Assembly: GCF_019654955.1 (NCBI RefSeq)
Contig: NZ_BPEV01000017.1
Location: 46,344 to 110,343 of the forward strand
DNA: 64,000 nt
Source of the DNA: Shewanella sp. KT0246
Lineage (GTDB): Bacteria; Pseudomonadota; Gammaproteobacteria; Enterobacterales; Shewanellaceae
Direction: 5' to 3'
Shown: positions 36,521 through 47,351 of the stretch, in pieces
How the letters are laid out: the number at the start of each line of letters is the position of its first letter
Numbering within the stretch: position 1 is the first letter of the stretch
Notes under the pieces: model-generated
Database searches by the model: none
What the model was told of the DNA's origin: nothing
What the model saw: only the letters and a program-made list of their open reading frames with translations
Translations under genes and position numbers: made by a program

Positions 36521-37372
36521 ATGGCAATTACTGCTGCCCAAGTTAAAGAACTTCGTGACCGCACTGGCGCTGGCATGATGGACTGTAAAAAAGCATTGAC
36601 TGAAACTAACGGTGATATCGAGCTTGCTATCGATAACATGCGTAAAAGTGGTGCTGCTAAAGCTGCTAAAAAAGCAGGTAACATTGCTGCTGAAGGTACT
36701 ATCCTTATTCAAAGTGGCGAAGGTTACACAGCTTTATTAGAAGTTAACTGTCAAACTGACTTCGTTGCTAAAGATGGCAACTTCTTAGCATTTGCTAACG
36801 AAGTACTAGCTGTTGCAGCTGCTTCTAAAGTAAGCATCGAAGAGCTTAAAGCACAATTCGAAGAAACTCGTGTTGCGCTTGTTGCTAAAATTGGTGAAAA
36901 CATCAACGTTCGTCGCGTTGAGTACATCGATGGTGCTGAGCAAGCTTCTTACCGTCACGGCGACCGTATCGGTGTTGTTGTAACTGGTGAAGCTGACGCT
37001 GAAACTCTTAAGCACATTGCTATGCATGTTGCTGCTTCTAAGCCTGAATTCGTTAATCCAACAGATGTACCTGCTGATGTTGTTGCTCGTGAGCAAGCTC
37101 TTCAAGTAGAAATTGCGATGAACGAAGGTAAGCCTCAAGAAATCGCTGAGAAAATGGTTATCGGTCGTATGAAGAAGTTTACTGGTGAGATCTCTCTTAC
37201 TGGCCAAGCTTATATCATGGAACCAAAGAAAACTGTTGGCGACATTCTTAAAGAGAAAGGCGCTTCAGTAACTAACTTCATTCGTTTAGAAGTTGGTGAA
37301 GGTATCGAGAAGAAAGAAGAAGATTTCGCTGCAGAAGTTGCTGCGCAAATTGCTGCTACTAAAAAAGCGTAA
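36521..37372 (+). CDS. tsf: Elongation factor Ts
   Basis: A 283-residue guanine nucleotide exchange factor for EF-Tu. The N-terminal UBA-like domain and signature [19 protein letters not shown] are present, and the core contains [15 protein letters not shown], which contacts EF-Tu. A good Shine-Dalgarno (AGAGGA) precedes the ATG. Codon bias indicates high expression. Confidence 0.99.
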   Translation: MAITAAQVKELRDRTGAGMMDCKKALTETNGDIELAIDNMRKSGAAKAAKKAGNIAAEGTILIQSGEGYTALLEVNCQTDFVAKDGNFLAFANEVLAVAAASKVSIEELKAQFEETRVALVAKIGENINVRRVEYIDGAEQASYRHGDRIGVVVTGEADAETLKHIAMHVAASKPEFVNPTDVPADVVAREQALQVEIAMNEGKPQEIAEKMVIGRMKKFTGEISLTGQAYIMEPKKTVGDILKEKGASVTNFIRLEVGEGIEKKEEDFAAEVAAQIAATKKA

Positions 37373-37393
37373 TTAAACATCTCTTCATACCCT

Positions 37394-37421
37394 AAAGCCG
37401 CAGCAACCGCTGCGGTTTTGT
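37394..37421 (+). terminator. Terminator between tsf and pyrH
   Basis: CCGCAGC pairs with GCTGCGG around AACC, followed by TTTTG. The weak T-run suggests partial termination. Confidence 0.75.
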
Positions 37422-37439
37422 TATAATTAGGAAAAAATT

Positions 37440-38165
37440 ATGAGCACCAATCCAAAACCTGCATTTAGACGCGTTCTTTTAAAGTTAAGCGGTGAAGCGT
37501 TAATGGGCGAAGAAGGCTTCGGTATTGACCCTAAAGTTCTCGACCGTATGGCTCAAGAAGTTAAAGAGTTAGTTGAACTTGGTATTCAAGTTGGGGTTGT
37601 AATTGGTGGTGGTAATCTATTCCGTGGTGAAGGCTTAGCACAAGCTGGTATGAATCGTGTTGTTGGTGACCATATGGGTATGCTTGCAACTGTGATGAAT
37701 GGCTTAGCAATGCGTGATGCGCTACACCGTGCCTATGTTAATGCTCGTTTGATGTCAGCTATACCTTTAAAGGGTGTGTGTGACGACTACAACTGGGCTG
37801 AGGCCATTAGTTTATTAAAATCTGGCCGAGTGGTAATTTTTGCTGCTGGTACAGGTAATCCATTTTGTACCACCGATTCTGCTGCATGTTTACGTGGTAT
37901 TGAAATTGAAGCTGAAGTGGTTCTGAAAGGGACAAAAGTTGATGGTGTTTACTCAGCTGATCCAATGAAAGATCCTGAAGCTGTTAAATATGACTCATTA
38001 ACTTATGATGAAGTTTTAGAAAATGAATTTAAGGTGATGGATCTAGCAGCCTTTACGCTGGCCCGTGACCATGACATGCCTATCTTAGTTTTCAACATGA
38101 ATAAACCTGGTGCCTTACGTCGTGTTATCATGGGTGAAGAAGAAGGCACTCACATTAAAAACTAA
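37440..38165 (+). CDS. pyrH: PyrH, UMP kinase
   Basis: A 241-residue bacterial UMP kinase of the amino-acid-kinase fold that makes UDP from UMP and ATP, regulated by UTP and GTP. Signatures are [12 protein letters not shown] near the start, [11 protein letters not shown] for phosphate binding, and [16 protein letters not shown]. The length equals the E. coli protein. Confidence 0.98.
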   Translation: MSTNPKPAFRRVLLKLSGEALMGEEGFGIDPKVLDRMAQEVKELVELGIQVGVVIGGGNLFRGEGLAQAGMNRVVGDHMGMLATVMNGLAMRDALHRAYVNARLMSAIPLKGVCDDYNWAEAISLLKSGRVVIFAAGTGNPFCTTDSAACLRGIEIEAEVVLKGTKVDGVYSADPMKDPEAVKYDSLTYDEVLENEFKVMDLAAFTLARDHDMPILVFNMNKPGALRRVIMGEEEGTHIKN

Positions 38166-38208
38166 TTAACCTTAACGGTTAGTTTGTTTAATGCCTGAAA
38201 ATTTTCAT

Positions 38209-38263
38209 TTGAACGACTATCGACATAGAAAAATCTATGTGCCATTCTCAGATAATCGTTCAA
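38209..38263. repeat. Nested inverted repeat between pyrH and frr
   Basis: Outer arms TTGAACGACTATC (38209-38221) and GATAATCGTTCAA (38251-38263) pair with one mismatch. Inside them ACATAGA and TCTATGT (38223-38240) close an AAAA loop. No T-run follows. It may be an mRNA processing or stabilising structure. Confidence 0.65.
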
Positions 38264-38297
38264 GTAATAAGTATTTGTGACCAAAAGGATATTTATC

Positions 38298-38855
38298 GTG
38301 ATTGATACAATTAAAGAAGATGCTCAAGAACGTATGAGCAAGTGTGTTGAAGCTACTAAAAACCAAATGGCGAAAGTACGTACTGGTCGTGCTCACCCAA
38401 GTTTACTTGATTCAATTCAAGTGTCTTATTACGGTTCAATGACACCACTTAAGCAAGTTGCAAATATTGGTATCGAAGATTCACGTACCTTAAATGTAAC
38501 TGTATTTGATGCTACTATGGTTCAAGCTGTTGAAAAAGCGATCATGAGTTCAGATCTAGGTCTTAACCCAATGACTGCTGGTAACGCTATGCGTATCCCG
38601 CTACCAGCACTAACTGAAGAACGTCGTAAAGACTTCATCAAAGTAGTACGTGGTGAAGCTGAAAATGGCCGTGTTGCCGTTCGTAATGTACGTCGCGACG
38701 CAATTAGCGAAGTTAAAAAGCTTGAAAAAGCAAAAGAGTGTACTGAAGATGATGTTCGTCGTAGTGAAGATGAAGTTCAGAAGTTCACTGATGCAAGTAT
38801 CAAGAATATTGATGGAATTTTAGCTGCTAAAGAAAAAGAATTGATGGAAGTCTAA
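38298..38855 (+). CDS. frr: Ribosome recycling factor
   Basis: A 185-residue factor that, with EF-G, splits post-termination ribosomes. I choose the GTG at 38298 (protein [15 protein letters not shown]) because it follows AAAGGAT at proper spacing and gives exactly the family length; a TTG further upstream would add seven residues with no support. Signatures are [13 protein letters not shown] and [18 protein letters not shown]. Confidence 0.97.
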   Translation: MIDTIKEDAQERMSKCVEATKNQMAKVRTGRAHPSLLDSIQVSYYGSMTPLKQVANIGIEDSRTLNVTVFDATMVQAVEKAIMSSDLGLNPMTAGNAMRIPLPALTEERRKDFIKVVRGEAENGRVAVRNVRRDAISEVKKLEKAKECTEDDVRRSEDEVQKFTDASIKNIDGILAAKEKELMEV

Positions 38856-38884
38856 TTCTCGACCTAGCAAAGCTAGAGTTAAAG

Positions 38885-38915
38885 CGCCGTGTAAGGTTAT
38901 ACTACACGGCGTTTG
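38885..38915 (+). terminator. Terminator-like hairpin between frr and uppS
   Basis: CGCCGTGTA pairs perfectly with TACACGGCG around a 9-base loop, followed by only TTTG. It is probably a weak terminator or processing site. Confidence 0.65.
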
Positions 38916-38938
38916 TCTATTTGAAAGGGTTGTAATAG

Positions 38939-39763
38939 ATGTCATCCACTGTTGGATATGAGTCAGAAACAGAATCGAATGCTGAACTAGAAACATCGGA
39001 AATTTTGCCTAGTCAACTTTCTGATGTTGTAAAGCAGTCGCTTCCTAAGCATGTCGCTATTATTATGGACGGTAATGGTCGCTGGGCTCAGTTACAAGGG
39101 AAACCAAGAGTGTTTGGCCATAAGGCTGGAGTTAAAACAGTACGTCGTGCTGTGAGCCTCGCGAGCCAGCTCGGAATCGAGTCATTAACTTTGTTCGCTT
39201 TTTCTAGCGAAAACTGGCGTAGACCAGATAAAGAAGTCAGTTTATTAATGGAATTATTTTTCTCGGTTTTACAAAGAGAAATAAAGCTACTCCACAACAA
39301 TCAAGTTCGCTTAAATATCATTGGTGATATCAGTCGTTTTTCTGCGCGTTTACAAAAACAGATCCATAAAGCACAACAACAAACTGCAGATAATACTGGG
39401 CTGGTACTTAATGTTGCAGCTAATTATGGTGGCCGTTGGGATATTTTGCAGGCTGCTCAAAAGCTGGCTGATAAAGTGGCTCAAGGTGAGTTAGCGTCCA
39501 GTGAATTAACCGAAGAAGCATTAAATCAACAACTTTGTATGAACGGGCAAAATGAAGTTGATTTAATGATACGTACTGGCGGTGATTACCGCATCAGTAA
39601 CTTTATTTTATGGCAGGCTGCATACGCTGAATTAGTCTTTACTGAGACTTTGTGGCCAGATTTCAATGAGCAAGCATTTAAAGATGCCCTTGCCATTTTT
39701 GCCAGCAGGCAACGTAGATTCGGTTTGACAGGGTGTCAAATTGAAGAAATACGTGCTATTTAA
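38939..39763 (+). CDS. uppS: UppS, undecaprenyl diphosphate synthase
   Basis: A 274-residue cis-prenyltransferase making the C55 lipid carrier for peptidoglycan and O-antigen. Signatures are [14 protein letters not shown] (catalytic Asp), [11 protein letters not shown] and [17 protein letters not shown]. About 35 non-conserved N-terminal residues precede the core, but an AAAGGG site supports this ATG. It is followed after 22 bases by cdsA. Confidence 0.97.
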   Translation: MSSTVGYESETESNAELETSEILPSQLSDVVKQSLPKHVAIIMDGNGRWAQLQGKPRVFGHKAGVKTVRRAVSLASQLGIESLTLFAFSSENWRRPDKEVSLLMELFFSVLQREIKLLHNNQVRLNIIGDISRFSARLQKQIHKAQQQTADNTGLVLNVAANYGGRWDILQAAQKLADKVAQGELASSELTEEALNQQLCMNGQNEVDLMIRTGGDYRISNFILWQAAYAELVFTETLWPDFNEQAFKDALAIFASRQRRFGLTGCQIEEIRAI

Positions 39764-39785
39764 AAATATTTAAGAGGCTTTTGCT

Positions 39786-40643
39786 TTGTTAAAACAACGA
39801 ATTATAACAGTTTTATGGTTACTCCCTTTAGTGATAGGGGCCATATTCTTTTTACCCGCAGAATACTTTGCTTGGGCACTTATCCCTGTCTTTATGATTG
39901 GTGCTAAAGAGTGGGGCAGTTTTATTGACCCACAATGTACCGCGACCCAGTGGACCTTTACAGCCACAGTGACAATAATTTTAGTGTCATTGAATATATT
40001 TGTTCCTGTTGAGGCTTTGTGGCTTAAAGGCCAAGTCCACCCAATCTTTTTAGCTATTATAACCATCGGTTTATTCTGGTGGATTATTAGTACATTACTG
40101 ATTTTTACTTTTCCAAAGAGTAGTGTGACTTGGAAAAACAGCCCGATGTTAAAGTCGATGTTTGGTCAATTAACTTTAATCCCGTGTTTTGTATCGTTAA
40201 TTACTCTTAAATCAATTAGTAGTAATGTTGACCCATACTTTGGTGGTGCATTGGTATTCTTGGTGATGCTCATTGTTTGGGCTGCTGACACAGGTGCCTA
40301 TTTTGCTGGACGCTCGATTGGTAAACATAAATTGATGCCAAATGTGAGCCCTAATAAAACCTTAGAAGGTTTGGGCGGAGGCTTAGTTGCGACCATGGCC
40401 GTCGTGTTTGGTGTGATGTATTACTCACCAGAACAAGAGCTTGGGTTAGTGATAGCTGTAACACTTATCACAGCTGTGGCTTCTGCATTTGGCGATCTTT
40501 CTGAGAGTATGTTCAAACGCGCAGCTAACATCAAAGACTCAGGTAAAATTTTACCTGGCCATGGCGGTGTATTAGATCGCATGGACAGTCTTACGGCTGC
40601 ATTACCCGTATTTACCTTTATTTACCTAGCGTTCTGGATTTAA
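39786..40643 (+). CDS. cdsA: CdsA, phosphatidate cytidylyltransferase
   Basis: A 285-residue inner-membrane enzyme with about eight membrane segments, making CDP-diacylglycerol for all phospholipids. The C-terminal family signature GDLSESMFKRAANIKDSGKI, followed by LPGHGGVLDRMDSL, is present. The start is a TTG (protein MLKQRIIT) with AGAGG upstream. It lies 6 bases before dxr. Confidence 0.96.
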   Translation: MLKQRIITVLWLLPLVIGAIFFLPAEYFAWALIPVFMIGAKEWGSFIDPQCTATQWTFTATVTIILVSLNIFVPVEALWLKGQVHPIFLAIITIGLFWWIISTLLIFTFPKSSVTWKNSPMLKSMFGQLTLIPCFVSLITLKSISSNVDPYFGGALVFLVMLIVWAADTGAYFAGRSIGKHKLMPNVSPNKTLEGLGGGLVATMAVVFGVMYYSPEQELGLVIAVTLITAVASAFGDLSESMFKRAANIKDSGKILPGHGGVLDRMDSLTAALPVFTFIYLAFWI

Positions 40644-40649
40644 TTCGCC

Positions 40650-41840
40650 ATGCAAAATATGGTCATTCTCGGAGCCACTGGCTCTATTGGTAATAGTACT
40701 TTAAGTGTTATTAGTCATAATCCTGAACAATATAATGTTTATGGGTTAGTGGCTAATTCCAGTGTTGAAAAAATGCTGGCGCTTTGTATTGAGCATAAAC
40801 CGCGTTATGCCCATATGGTTAACGCTGATGCGGCCAAAGCGCTTAAAGCTATCATGCCAGCAGCGTTAACGACTGAAGTACTCACAGGTGAAGACGAACT
40901 AATTGATTTAGTGACATCATCCGCTGTGGATACCGTTATGGCGGCAATTGTTGGCGCTGCTGGTTTAACTTCTACTTTTGCAGCGGTCAAAGCGGGCAAA
41001 AGAGTCTTGTTAGCCAATAAAGAAGCGCTGGTGATGTCGGGTGAGCTATTTATGAATGCGACTCGTGACAGTGGTGCAACCTTGCTTCCTGTTGATAGTG
41101 AACACAATGCAATTTTTCAATGTATGCCAACTGAAGTGCAGTCAAATTTAGGTGATTGCGACCTTGCTGCATCGGGTATTTCTCATATTTTATTAACAGG
41201 TTCAGGTGGTCCTTTCTTAACGGCTGATTTAGCCAGCTTAAATGCAATGACGCCAACACAAGCTTGTAATCATCCTAATTGGTCAATGGGGCCTAAAATT
41301 TCAGTAGATTCAGCAACGATGATGAACAAAGGGCTGGAATTTATCGAAGCTCGCTGGCTGTTTAATACTAATGCAGAACAACTAAAGGTTGTTATTCATC
41401 CTCAAAGTGTCATTCATTCAATGGTACAGTACTTAGATGGCTCCGTTATAGCGCAAATGGGTAACCCAGATATGCGTACACCGATTGCGCATTGTATGTC
41501 TTTCCCTGAAAGAATTTACGCTGGAGTTGAACCTTTAGACTTTTTCAAACTCAGAGAATTAAGCTTCTGTGAACCAGACTATGGTCGTTTCCCATGTTTA
41601 GCGCTTGCGATGCAAGCTTGTGATAAAGGGCAGGAAGCAACAACAGTTTTAAATGCTGCCAATGAAATAGCTGTGGATGCATTTTTAAAGCAACAAATTA
41701 ACTTTACCGATATTGCTAGAGTGAATGAGATTAGTTTGGAAAAAACACCACAATCGTCATTAAGCACTATCGAAGATATTATGAATTTAGACGCTCAAGC
41801 TCGCGTTATCGCACGAGAAGCTATTAAAGCAATTAACTAG
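40650..41840 (+). CDS. dxr: Dxr/IspC, 1-deoxy-D-xylulose 5-phosphate reductoisomerase
   Basis: A 396-residue enzyme of the MEP isoprenoid pathway converting DXP to MEP with NADPH. The N-terminal nucleotide motif [13 protein letters not shown] is present, as are [13 protein letters not shown] (metal-binding Asp and Glu) and the loop [20 protein letters not shown]. It sits in the uppS-cdsA-dxr-rseP run usual for gammaproteobacteria. Confidence 0.98.
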   Translation: MQNMVILGATGSIGNSTLSVISHNPEQYNVYGLVANSSVEKMLALCIEHKPRYAHMVNADAAKALKAIMPAALTTEVLTGEDELIDLVTSSAVDTVMAAIVGAAGLTSTFAAVKAGKRVLLANKEALVMSGELFMNATRDSGATLLPVDSEHNAIFQCMPTEVQSNLGDCDLAASGISHILLTGSGGPFLTADLASLNAMTPTQACNHPNWSMGPKISVDSATMMNKGLEFIEARWLFNTNAEQLKVVIHPQSVIHSMVQYLDGSVIAQMGNPDMRTPIAHCMSFPERIYAGVEPLDFFKLRELSFCEPDYGRFPCLALAMQACDKGQEATTVLNAANEIAVDAFLKQQINFTDIARVNEISLEKTPQSSLSTIEDIMNLDAQARVIAREAIKAIN

Positions 41841-41854
41841 TTCGTAGGAGAACG

Positions 41855-43225
41855 ATGTTCGATTTTTTATGGAACCTGGGGTCATTTATTGTCGCACTGG
41901 GTATTTTGATTACTGCGCATGAGTACGGACATTTTTGGGTAGCACGTCGTTGTGGTATCAAAGTAGAACGTTTTTCTATTGGTTTTGGTAAAGCCATTTG
42001 GCGTAAAGTTGGCAAAGATGGCACTGAATATGTTGTCGCAATGCTACCTTTAGGCGGTTATGTCAAAATGCTCGATGAGCGTGTTGAAGACGTTCCTGAT
42101 GAGTTAAAAGACCAAGCGTTTAATCGTAAAACGGTTTGGCAACGTATTGCAGTGGTTTCAGCAGGACCAATTGCTAATTTCCTGTTTGCGATTGTTGCAT
42201 TGTATCTAATGTATCTAATCGGCGTGCCATCACTTAAGCCAGTTATTGATACTACTAGAGCAAACACACCAGCTGCTCAAATAGAGCTGCAAGAGCCGAT
42301 GCAAATTGTGTCTGTTTCTGGTCAAAAAGTCAGAAACTGGGAAGAAGTTAATCTGGCACTGGTGAGTCATATCGGTGGTCGTGAACTTGATATTAGTTTA
42401 AAACCATTATCTTCATCTAGCACAGATCAAGCACCGCTAAAAACTTATACGCTGGATATTCGCCAGTGGCAATTTGACCCAGATAAAGAATCACCTATTA
42501 CAGCAATGGGCTTAGGCATTTACCGCCCCGGTATTGAACCTGTTATTGCTTTAGTCAGTAAAGGCAGTGCAGCTGAGATTGCAGGATTGGCGTTAGGTGA
42601 TGAAATTATTAAGATAAATCGTACACCTTATCAAGATTGGAATGCTTTTGTGGATGTGATACAAACATCAGCAGACAAAGACGTAGAGCTAACTGTTCTG
42701 CGCGATAATAAACAACAGACCTTAATTGTGACTCCGCAAGCGCAAACCAATGCTAATGGAGAAACAATTGGTGTAGTAGGTGTGAGTCCGACTCAAATTG
42801 ATTGGCCTGAAAGTATGCGCTTCCAGCTTGAGTATGGCATAGTAGATTCCTTTGCTGCTGCGGCAGATAAAACATGGCAACTGGTCGTTGTCAGCTTTAA
42901 GATGATTGGAAAACTGTTTACCGGCGATGTGTCGGTGAAAAACTTGAGCGGTCCGATTTCTATAGCCCAAGGTGCTGGTACCAGTGCTGACTATGGATTG
43001 GTGTATTTTCTCGGGTTTATCGCACTCATCAGTGTGAACTTAGGCATAATTAATTTATTGCCTTTGCCAGTACTCGATGGGGGACACTTGCTGTATTACT
43101 TTATCGAAGTGATTACGGGTAAGCCTGTGCCAGAGAAGGTACAGGATATAGGATTCAGGTTTGGTGCAGCTATGCTGCTGTTGTTGATGAGTATTGCACT
43201 CTTTAACGATTTTTCCAGACTCTGA
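41855..43225 (+). CDS. rseP: RseP, site-2 intramembrane metalloprotease
   Basis: A 456-residue inner-membrane zinc protease that cuts the anti-sigma factor RseA after DegS, releasing sigma-E. The zinc motif HEYGH is at residues 22-26 in the first membrane segment; the second active-site motif NLLPLPVLDGGH lies near 395-406. Two PDZ domains (about 115-205 and 220-300) lie between. It is adjacent to bamA, whose client defects trigger the pathway. Confidence 0.97.
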   Translation: MFDFLWNLGSFIVALGILITAHEYGHFWVARRCGIKVERFSIGFGKAIWRKVGKDGTEYVVAMLPLGGYVKMLDERVEDVPDELKDQAFNRKTVWQRIAVVSAGPIANFLFAIVALYLMYLIGVPSLKPVIDTTRANTPAAQIELQEPMQIVSVSGQKVRNWEEVNLALVSHIGGRELDISLKPLSSSSTDQAPLKTYTLDIRQWQFDPDKESPITAMGLGIYRPGIEPVIALVSKGSAAEIAGLALGDEIIKINRTPYQDWNAFVDVIQTSADKDVELTVLRDNKQQTLIVTPQAQTNANGETIGVVGVSPTQIDWPESMRFQLEYGIVDSFAAAADKTWQLVVVSFKMIGKLFTGDVSVKNLSGPISIAQGAGTSADYGLVYFLGFIALISVNLGIINLLPLPVLDGGHLLYYFIEVITGKPVPEKVQDIGFRFGAAMLLLLMSIALFNDFSRL

Positions 43226-43255
43226 GCAGGGAACACAAATAATTAGAAGTGCTCT

Positions 43256-45739
43256 ATGAGATTGAATAAACTTTTTGCCTCGATGATTTTAGTCGGTGCG
43301 TCATTTTCAGGCAATGGTGTGGCTGAACCTTTCCAACCATTTGAAGTGACCGACATCCAGATTGATGGTTTACAACGAGTTGCACTCGGTGCTGCCTTGT
43401 TAAGTCTCCCCGTCAAAGTGGGTGATACTGTTGACCAAATTAAATTACAACAAGCGATAAAAAGCTTATATGCCTCAACCAACTTTGAAACAATCAGTGT
43501 AGCCCACGAAGGTGGTATATTGATTGTCAATGTTAAAGAGCGTGCAACAATCAGTGCTGTTACCTTTGAAGGTAACAAAGATATTAAAGATGAGCAGCTC
43601 CAAGAAAGTTTGGATGGTTCAGGCATTAAAATCGGTGAGTCACTTGATAGAACCATGCTGTCTGGTATTGAAAAAGGCCTACAAGATTTTTATTACGGTG
43701 TAGGTAAATACGGTGCAAAAGTTGAAGCGGAAGTGATCAACTTACCTCGTAACCGTGTTGAGCTTAAATTTAACTTTACTGAAGGCTTAGCGGCTGAAAT
43801 TCGCCAAATTAACGTAGTAGGAAATTCGGTTTTTTCTGATGCAGAACTTATCGGTTTACTTGAGTTAAAAGACTATGTTGCTTGGTGGGATTTATTCGGT
43901 GAACGTCGTTACCAAAAGCAAAAGTTACAAGCCGACTTAGAGACGGTTAAAACTTATTATCATAATCAGGGTTATATTCGCTTTGAAGTCACCTCGACTC
44001 AAGTTGCGATGACACCTGATAGAAAAGGCTTATATATCACCATCAATGTTGATGAAGGTGAAAAATATAAAGTGTCTGAAGTTAACCTGACTGGCGAGTT
44101 AATGGGCCGTGAAAAGTTAATGAAAGCCATTTTGCCGATCAAAGAAGGCGATATGTATAACGGTGGTGATGTGACATTCACCGAAGAAATGTACAGTAAA
44201 TATTTAGGCCGCTTTGGTTACGCATATCCTGAAGTAAAAACGTTCCCTGAAATTAACGACGAAACCAAGGAAGTTGCATTAAATATTAATGTAAATCCTG
44301 GTAAGCGTGTTTATGTACGCTCAATTAACTTTAGTGGCAATGCGGTGACTAAAGATGAAGTGATGCGTCGTGAACTACGTCAAATGGAAGGTGCATGGTT
44401 GAACTCTGCGCAAGTTGAGCAATCAAAAGCACGTTTAAACCGTTTGGGTTACTTCGAAACCGTCGACACTGAAACAGTTCAAGTACCAGGCAGTGACGAT
44501 CTTGTTGATGTTGCCTTTAACGTTAAAGAGCAGCCTTCTGGCTCATTTAACGCTGGTGTTGGTTATGGTACCGAATCAGGTTTAAGTCTTCAGTTTGGTG
44601 TTCAGCAAAGTAACTTCTTAGGCACGGGTAACCAAGCAGGAGTTAGCTTAAATACCAACAAATACTCTAAGAATGTTAACTTCTCGTACACTGACCCTTA
44701 CTTTACGAAAGACGGAGTAAGTTTAGGTGGTAGTATTTACTGGAATGAGTTTGATGCGAATGAGGCTAACCTTGAGCGCTATAAAAACAAATCATACGGT
44801 ATTGCGTTAAATTCTGGTTTCCCAATTAATGAATACAACCGTTTAAATGGTGGTATTGGTTACCGTCATAACCAAATTTCTGAAATTTCAGCTTATGAGC
44901 AAGCTTTACGTTTTTATAATGTATATCGTGAATCTGACGATCCTAATGCAGATTTAAGTTTTGATAACTTTGAGCTTAACGGTGGTTGGTCTCGCAGCAC
45001 ATTAAACCGTGGTACGTTCCCAACCGATGGTTCATCACAGCGTTTCAGTGCTAAGGCGACGATTCCTGGTTCAGATTTACAGTACTTTAAAACCGATTTA
45101 GATACTAATTTCTACTTACCTTTAACTCGTAACCATGGTTTCGTGTTGTTAACACGTGCTCGTTTAGGTTATGCGAATGGTTATGGTCAGTTTAACGACA
45201 ATGACCAAATTCTTCCTTTCTGGGAGAACTACTATTCAGGTGGTAGCAGTTCATTACGTGGTTTCTCGTCTAACTCAGTTGGCCCACGTTCGTTCTATCT
45301 ATACCGTGGTAGTGAGCCATGTTCGCCGGATCCTTCTGGTGATAGCTGTTCATTACCTGGTGAGCCGAATCAAATTCAAGTAAGTTCAGGTCGTTCGATT
45401 GGTGGTAATGCTATCGCGACAGCGAGTATGGAAATGATTGTTCCTACTCCATTCTTGGATGAGGCTTATTCTAATTCAGTACGTACTAGTTTCTTCGTTG
45501 ACGCTGGTAACGTATGGGATACCGAGTTTGATTATGACTCGTATAGATATCTTCCAGCCGATGAGTTTGATAAATTGGAAGATTATAGTGACCCAAGTCG
45601 AATCCGTGCCTCTTGGGGTATGAGTGTTCAATGGTTATCACCGATGGGACCTATGGTGTTTAGCTTGGCTTGGCCGATTAAAGAATACGAAGATGATGAA
45701 ACAGAGATCTTTTCGTTCAATATTGGCAAAACGTTCTAA
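43256..45739 (+). CDS. bamA: BamA, outer-membrane protein assembly factor
   Basis: An 827-residue outer-membrane insertase. The signal peptide covers about residues 1-23, five POTRA domains cover about 24-425, and a 16-strand barrel follows to the end. The barrel contains the conserved loop motif GGSSSLRGF and ends in Phe (FNIGKTF), the usual C-terminal beta-signal. It lies 30 bases after rseP and 47 before skp, as in E. coli. Confidence 0.98.
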   Translation: MRLNKLFASMILVGASFSGNGVAEPFQPFEVTDIQIDGLQRVALGAALLSLPVKVGDTVDQIKLQQAIKSLYASTNFETISVAHEGGILIVNVKERATISAVTFEGNKDIKDEQLQESLDGSGIKIGESLDRTMLSGIEKGLQDFYYGVGKYGAKVEAEVINLPRNRVELKFNFTEGLAAEIRQINVVGNSVFSDAELIGLLELKDYVAWWDLFGERRYQKQKLQADLETVKTYYHNQGYIRFEVTSTQVAMTPDRKGLYITINVDEGEKYKVSEVNLTGELMGREKLMKAILPIKEGDMYNGGDVTFTEEMYSKYLGRFGYAYPEVKTFPEINDETKEVALNINVNPGKRVYVRSINFSGNAVTKDEVMRRELRQMEGAWLNSAQVEQSKARLNRLGYFETVDTETVQVPGSDDLVDVAFNVKEQPSGSFNAGVGYGTESGLSLQFGVQQSNFLGTGNQAGVSLNTNKYSKNVNFSYTDPYFTKDGVSLGGSIYWNEFDANEANLERYKNKSYGIALNSGFPINEYNRLNGGIGYRHNQISEISAYEQALRFYNVYRESDDPNADLSFDNFELNGGWSRSTLNRGTFPTDGSSQRFSAKATIPGSDLQYFKTDLDTNFYLPLTRNHGFVLLTRARLGYANGYGQFNDNDQILPFWENYYSGGSSSLRGFSSNSVGPRSFYLYRGSEPCSPDPSGDSCSLPGEPNQIQVSSGRSIGGNAIATASMEMIVPTPFLDEAYSNSVRTSFFVDAGNVWDTEFDYDSYRYLPADEFDKLEDYSDPSRIRASWGMSVQWLSPMGPMVFSLAWPIKEYEDDETEIFSFNIGKTF

Positions 45740-45786
45740 AACAAATAAACTCGGCAAGTTTTGCTGATAATAACAAGGAGTCTATT

Positions 45787-46293
45787 TTGAAAAAGATGGT
45801 AAATCGCGCGTTAGTAACAATGGCATTTTTAAGTGCACCTATGATGGCACATGCTGAAAAAATTGCTGTGGTTGACATGGGCGAAGTATTTGAGCAACTG
45901 CCACAACGTGAACAAATTTCACAATCTCTAAAAACTGAGTTTGGTGATCGTGTTGCTGACGTACAAAAAATGCAAGAAGAAATGCGTACTATGGTTGAGA
46001 AGCAGCAACGTGATGGTGCGTTGATGAGCGAAAGCCAAAAAACAGATCTTGTACGTAAAATGGAATCACTAAAATCTGATTTCCAACTAAAAGGCAAAGC
46101 ACTTGATGAAGACATGCGTCGTCGTCAAGGTGAAGAGCAAAACAAGCTTTTAGTTAAAGTACAAGAAGCTATCAACACAATCGCTGAAAAAGAGTCTTAC
46201 GATATCGTTCTTCAACGTGGTGCCGTTATCTTCGTTAAGCCTGATGCAGACATCAGCAACAAAGTTGTTCAAGCGTTAAGTAAAGGCAACTAA
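45787..46293 (+). CDS. skp: Skp/OmpH periplasmic chaperone
   Basis: A 168-residue periplasmic holdase for unfolded outer-membrane proteins. The signal peptide ends near AHA (residue 23), the mature start EKIAVVDMGEVF is typical, and a long charged coiled coil (about 45-120) forms the tentacle arms. The start is the TTG at 45787 with AAGGAG at good spacing; the ATG three codons later is an alternative. The stop shares one base with the lpxD start. Confidence 0.95.
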   Translation: MKKMVNRALVTMAFLSAPMMAHAEKIAVVDMGEVFEQLPQREQISQSLKTEFGDRVADVQKMQEEMRTMVEKQQRDGALMSESQKTDLVRKMESLKSDFQLKGKALDEDMRRRQGEEQNKLLVKVQEAINTIAEKESYDIVLQRGAVIFVKPDADISNKVVQALSKGN

Positions 46294-47312
46294 TGAAAAC
46301 TGTGACTTTAAAAGAGCTTGGTCAGCTGTTGGGCGCATTAGTTAAAGGTGATGAAACATTGGAAATTACCAGTGTAGCCACTTTAGAGGATGCGACCCAA
46401 GATCAACTTTCTTTTTTAGCCAATAGTAAGTACCGTGCACAGCTTGAGGACTCTCAAGCTGGTGCGGTGTTATTGAGTGAAAAAGATGCTGAAGATTACC
46501 AAGGTAATGCTTTAGTTTTGAAAGATCCCTATGTCGGCTTTGCCCGAATTGCACAACTTCTCGATACCACTCCTAAAGTAACTTCAGGTATTCATCCTTC
46601 AGCACAAATTGACCCTACTGCACAGTTAGGGGAAAACGTCGCTATTGCTGCCAATGCTGTGGTAGGTGCGAATGTTATTCTTGGTAATGATGTGCAAATT
46701 GGAGCCGGTTCAGTTGTTGGTGAACAGTCTATTATTGGTTCAGGTACATGCTTAAAAGCCAATGTGACTGTGTACCATAATGTGGTTGTAGGCCAAGATT
46801 GTATATTCCACTCTGCCTGTGTTATTGGTTCTGATGGCTTTGGTTATGCCAATGAAAAAGGCAATTGGATCAAAATACCTCAAACCGGTGGCGTTAGAAT
46901 TGGCGATAATGTAGAGATTGGTGCAGGAACAACTATCGATTGTGGTGCACTTTCACCGACAGAAATTCATGACGGTGTCATTATCGATAACCAAGTACAA
47001 ATAGCGCATAACTGTGTTATTGGGCAAAATACTGCGATTGCTGGTGCCACATTTATTGCTGGTAGTACATCAATTGGTAAGTATTGTATTTTGGGTGGTG
47101 GCTGCGGTATAGCAGGTCATTTAAAAATCATTGATGGAACCCACGTATCTGGTAGTACCAATATAACCAGTGAAATACGTAAACCAGGTCTGTATTCATC
47201 TGCTACAATTGCTATGGATAACAAGACGTGGCGAAGAAATACTGTTCGTTTCCGTCATTTAGACGAATTATTTAATCGTGTTAAAACGATTGAAAAGAAA
47301 ATCAAAGATTAG
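46293..47312 (+). CDS. lpxD: LpxD, UDP-3-O-(3-hydroxyacyl)glucosamine N-acyltransferase
   Basis: A 339-residue enzyme of the third step of lipid A synthesis. The N-terminal uridine-binding domain (about 1-100) is followed by a long left-handed beta-helix of hexapeptides with the conserved HSACVIGSDGFGYAN and VQIAHNCVIGQNT (catalytic His region), and a C-terminal helix. Its start overlaps the skp stop by one base. Confidence 0.97.
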   Translation: MKTVTLKELGQLLGALVKGDETLEITSVATLEDATQDQLSFLANSKYRAQLEDSQAGAVLLSEKDAEDYQGNALVLKDPYVGFARIAQLLDTTPKVTSGIHPSAQIDPTAQLGENVAIAANAVVGANVILGNDVQIGAGSVVGEQSIIGSGTCLKANVTVYHNVVVGQDCIFHSACVIGSDGFGYANEKGNWIKIPQTGGVRIGDNVEIGAGTTIDCGALSPTEIHDGVIIDNQVQIAHNCVIGQNTAIAGATFIAGSTSIGKYCILGGGCGIAGHLKIIDGTHVSGSTNITSEIRKPGLYSSATIAMDNKTWRRNTVRFRHLDELFNRVKTIEKKIKD

Positions 47313-47351
47313 AAGTCATGGCTCACTAGTAGCCATTGCGAGGACTTAAGC

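Noticed and set aside
36806..37207. A 133-codon frame antisense to tsf
   Set aside because: It arises from the strong codon bias of tsf, which leaves antisense frames open.
38277..38297. Upstream extension of frr to a TTG
   Set aside because: The GTG at 38298 has a well-placed AAAGGAT and gives the exact family length.
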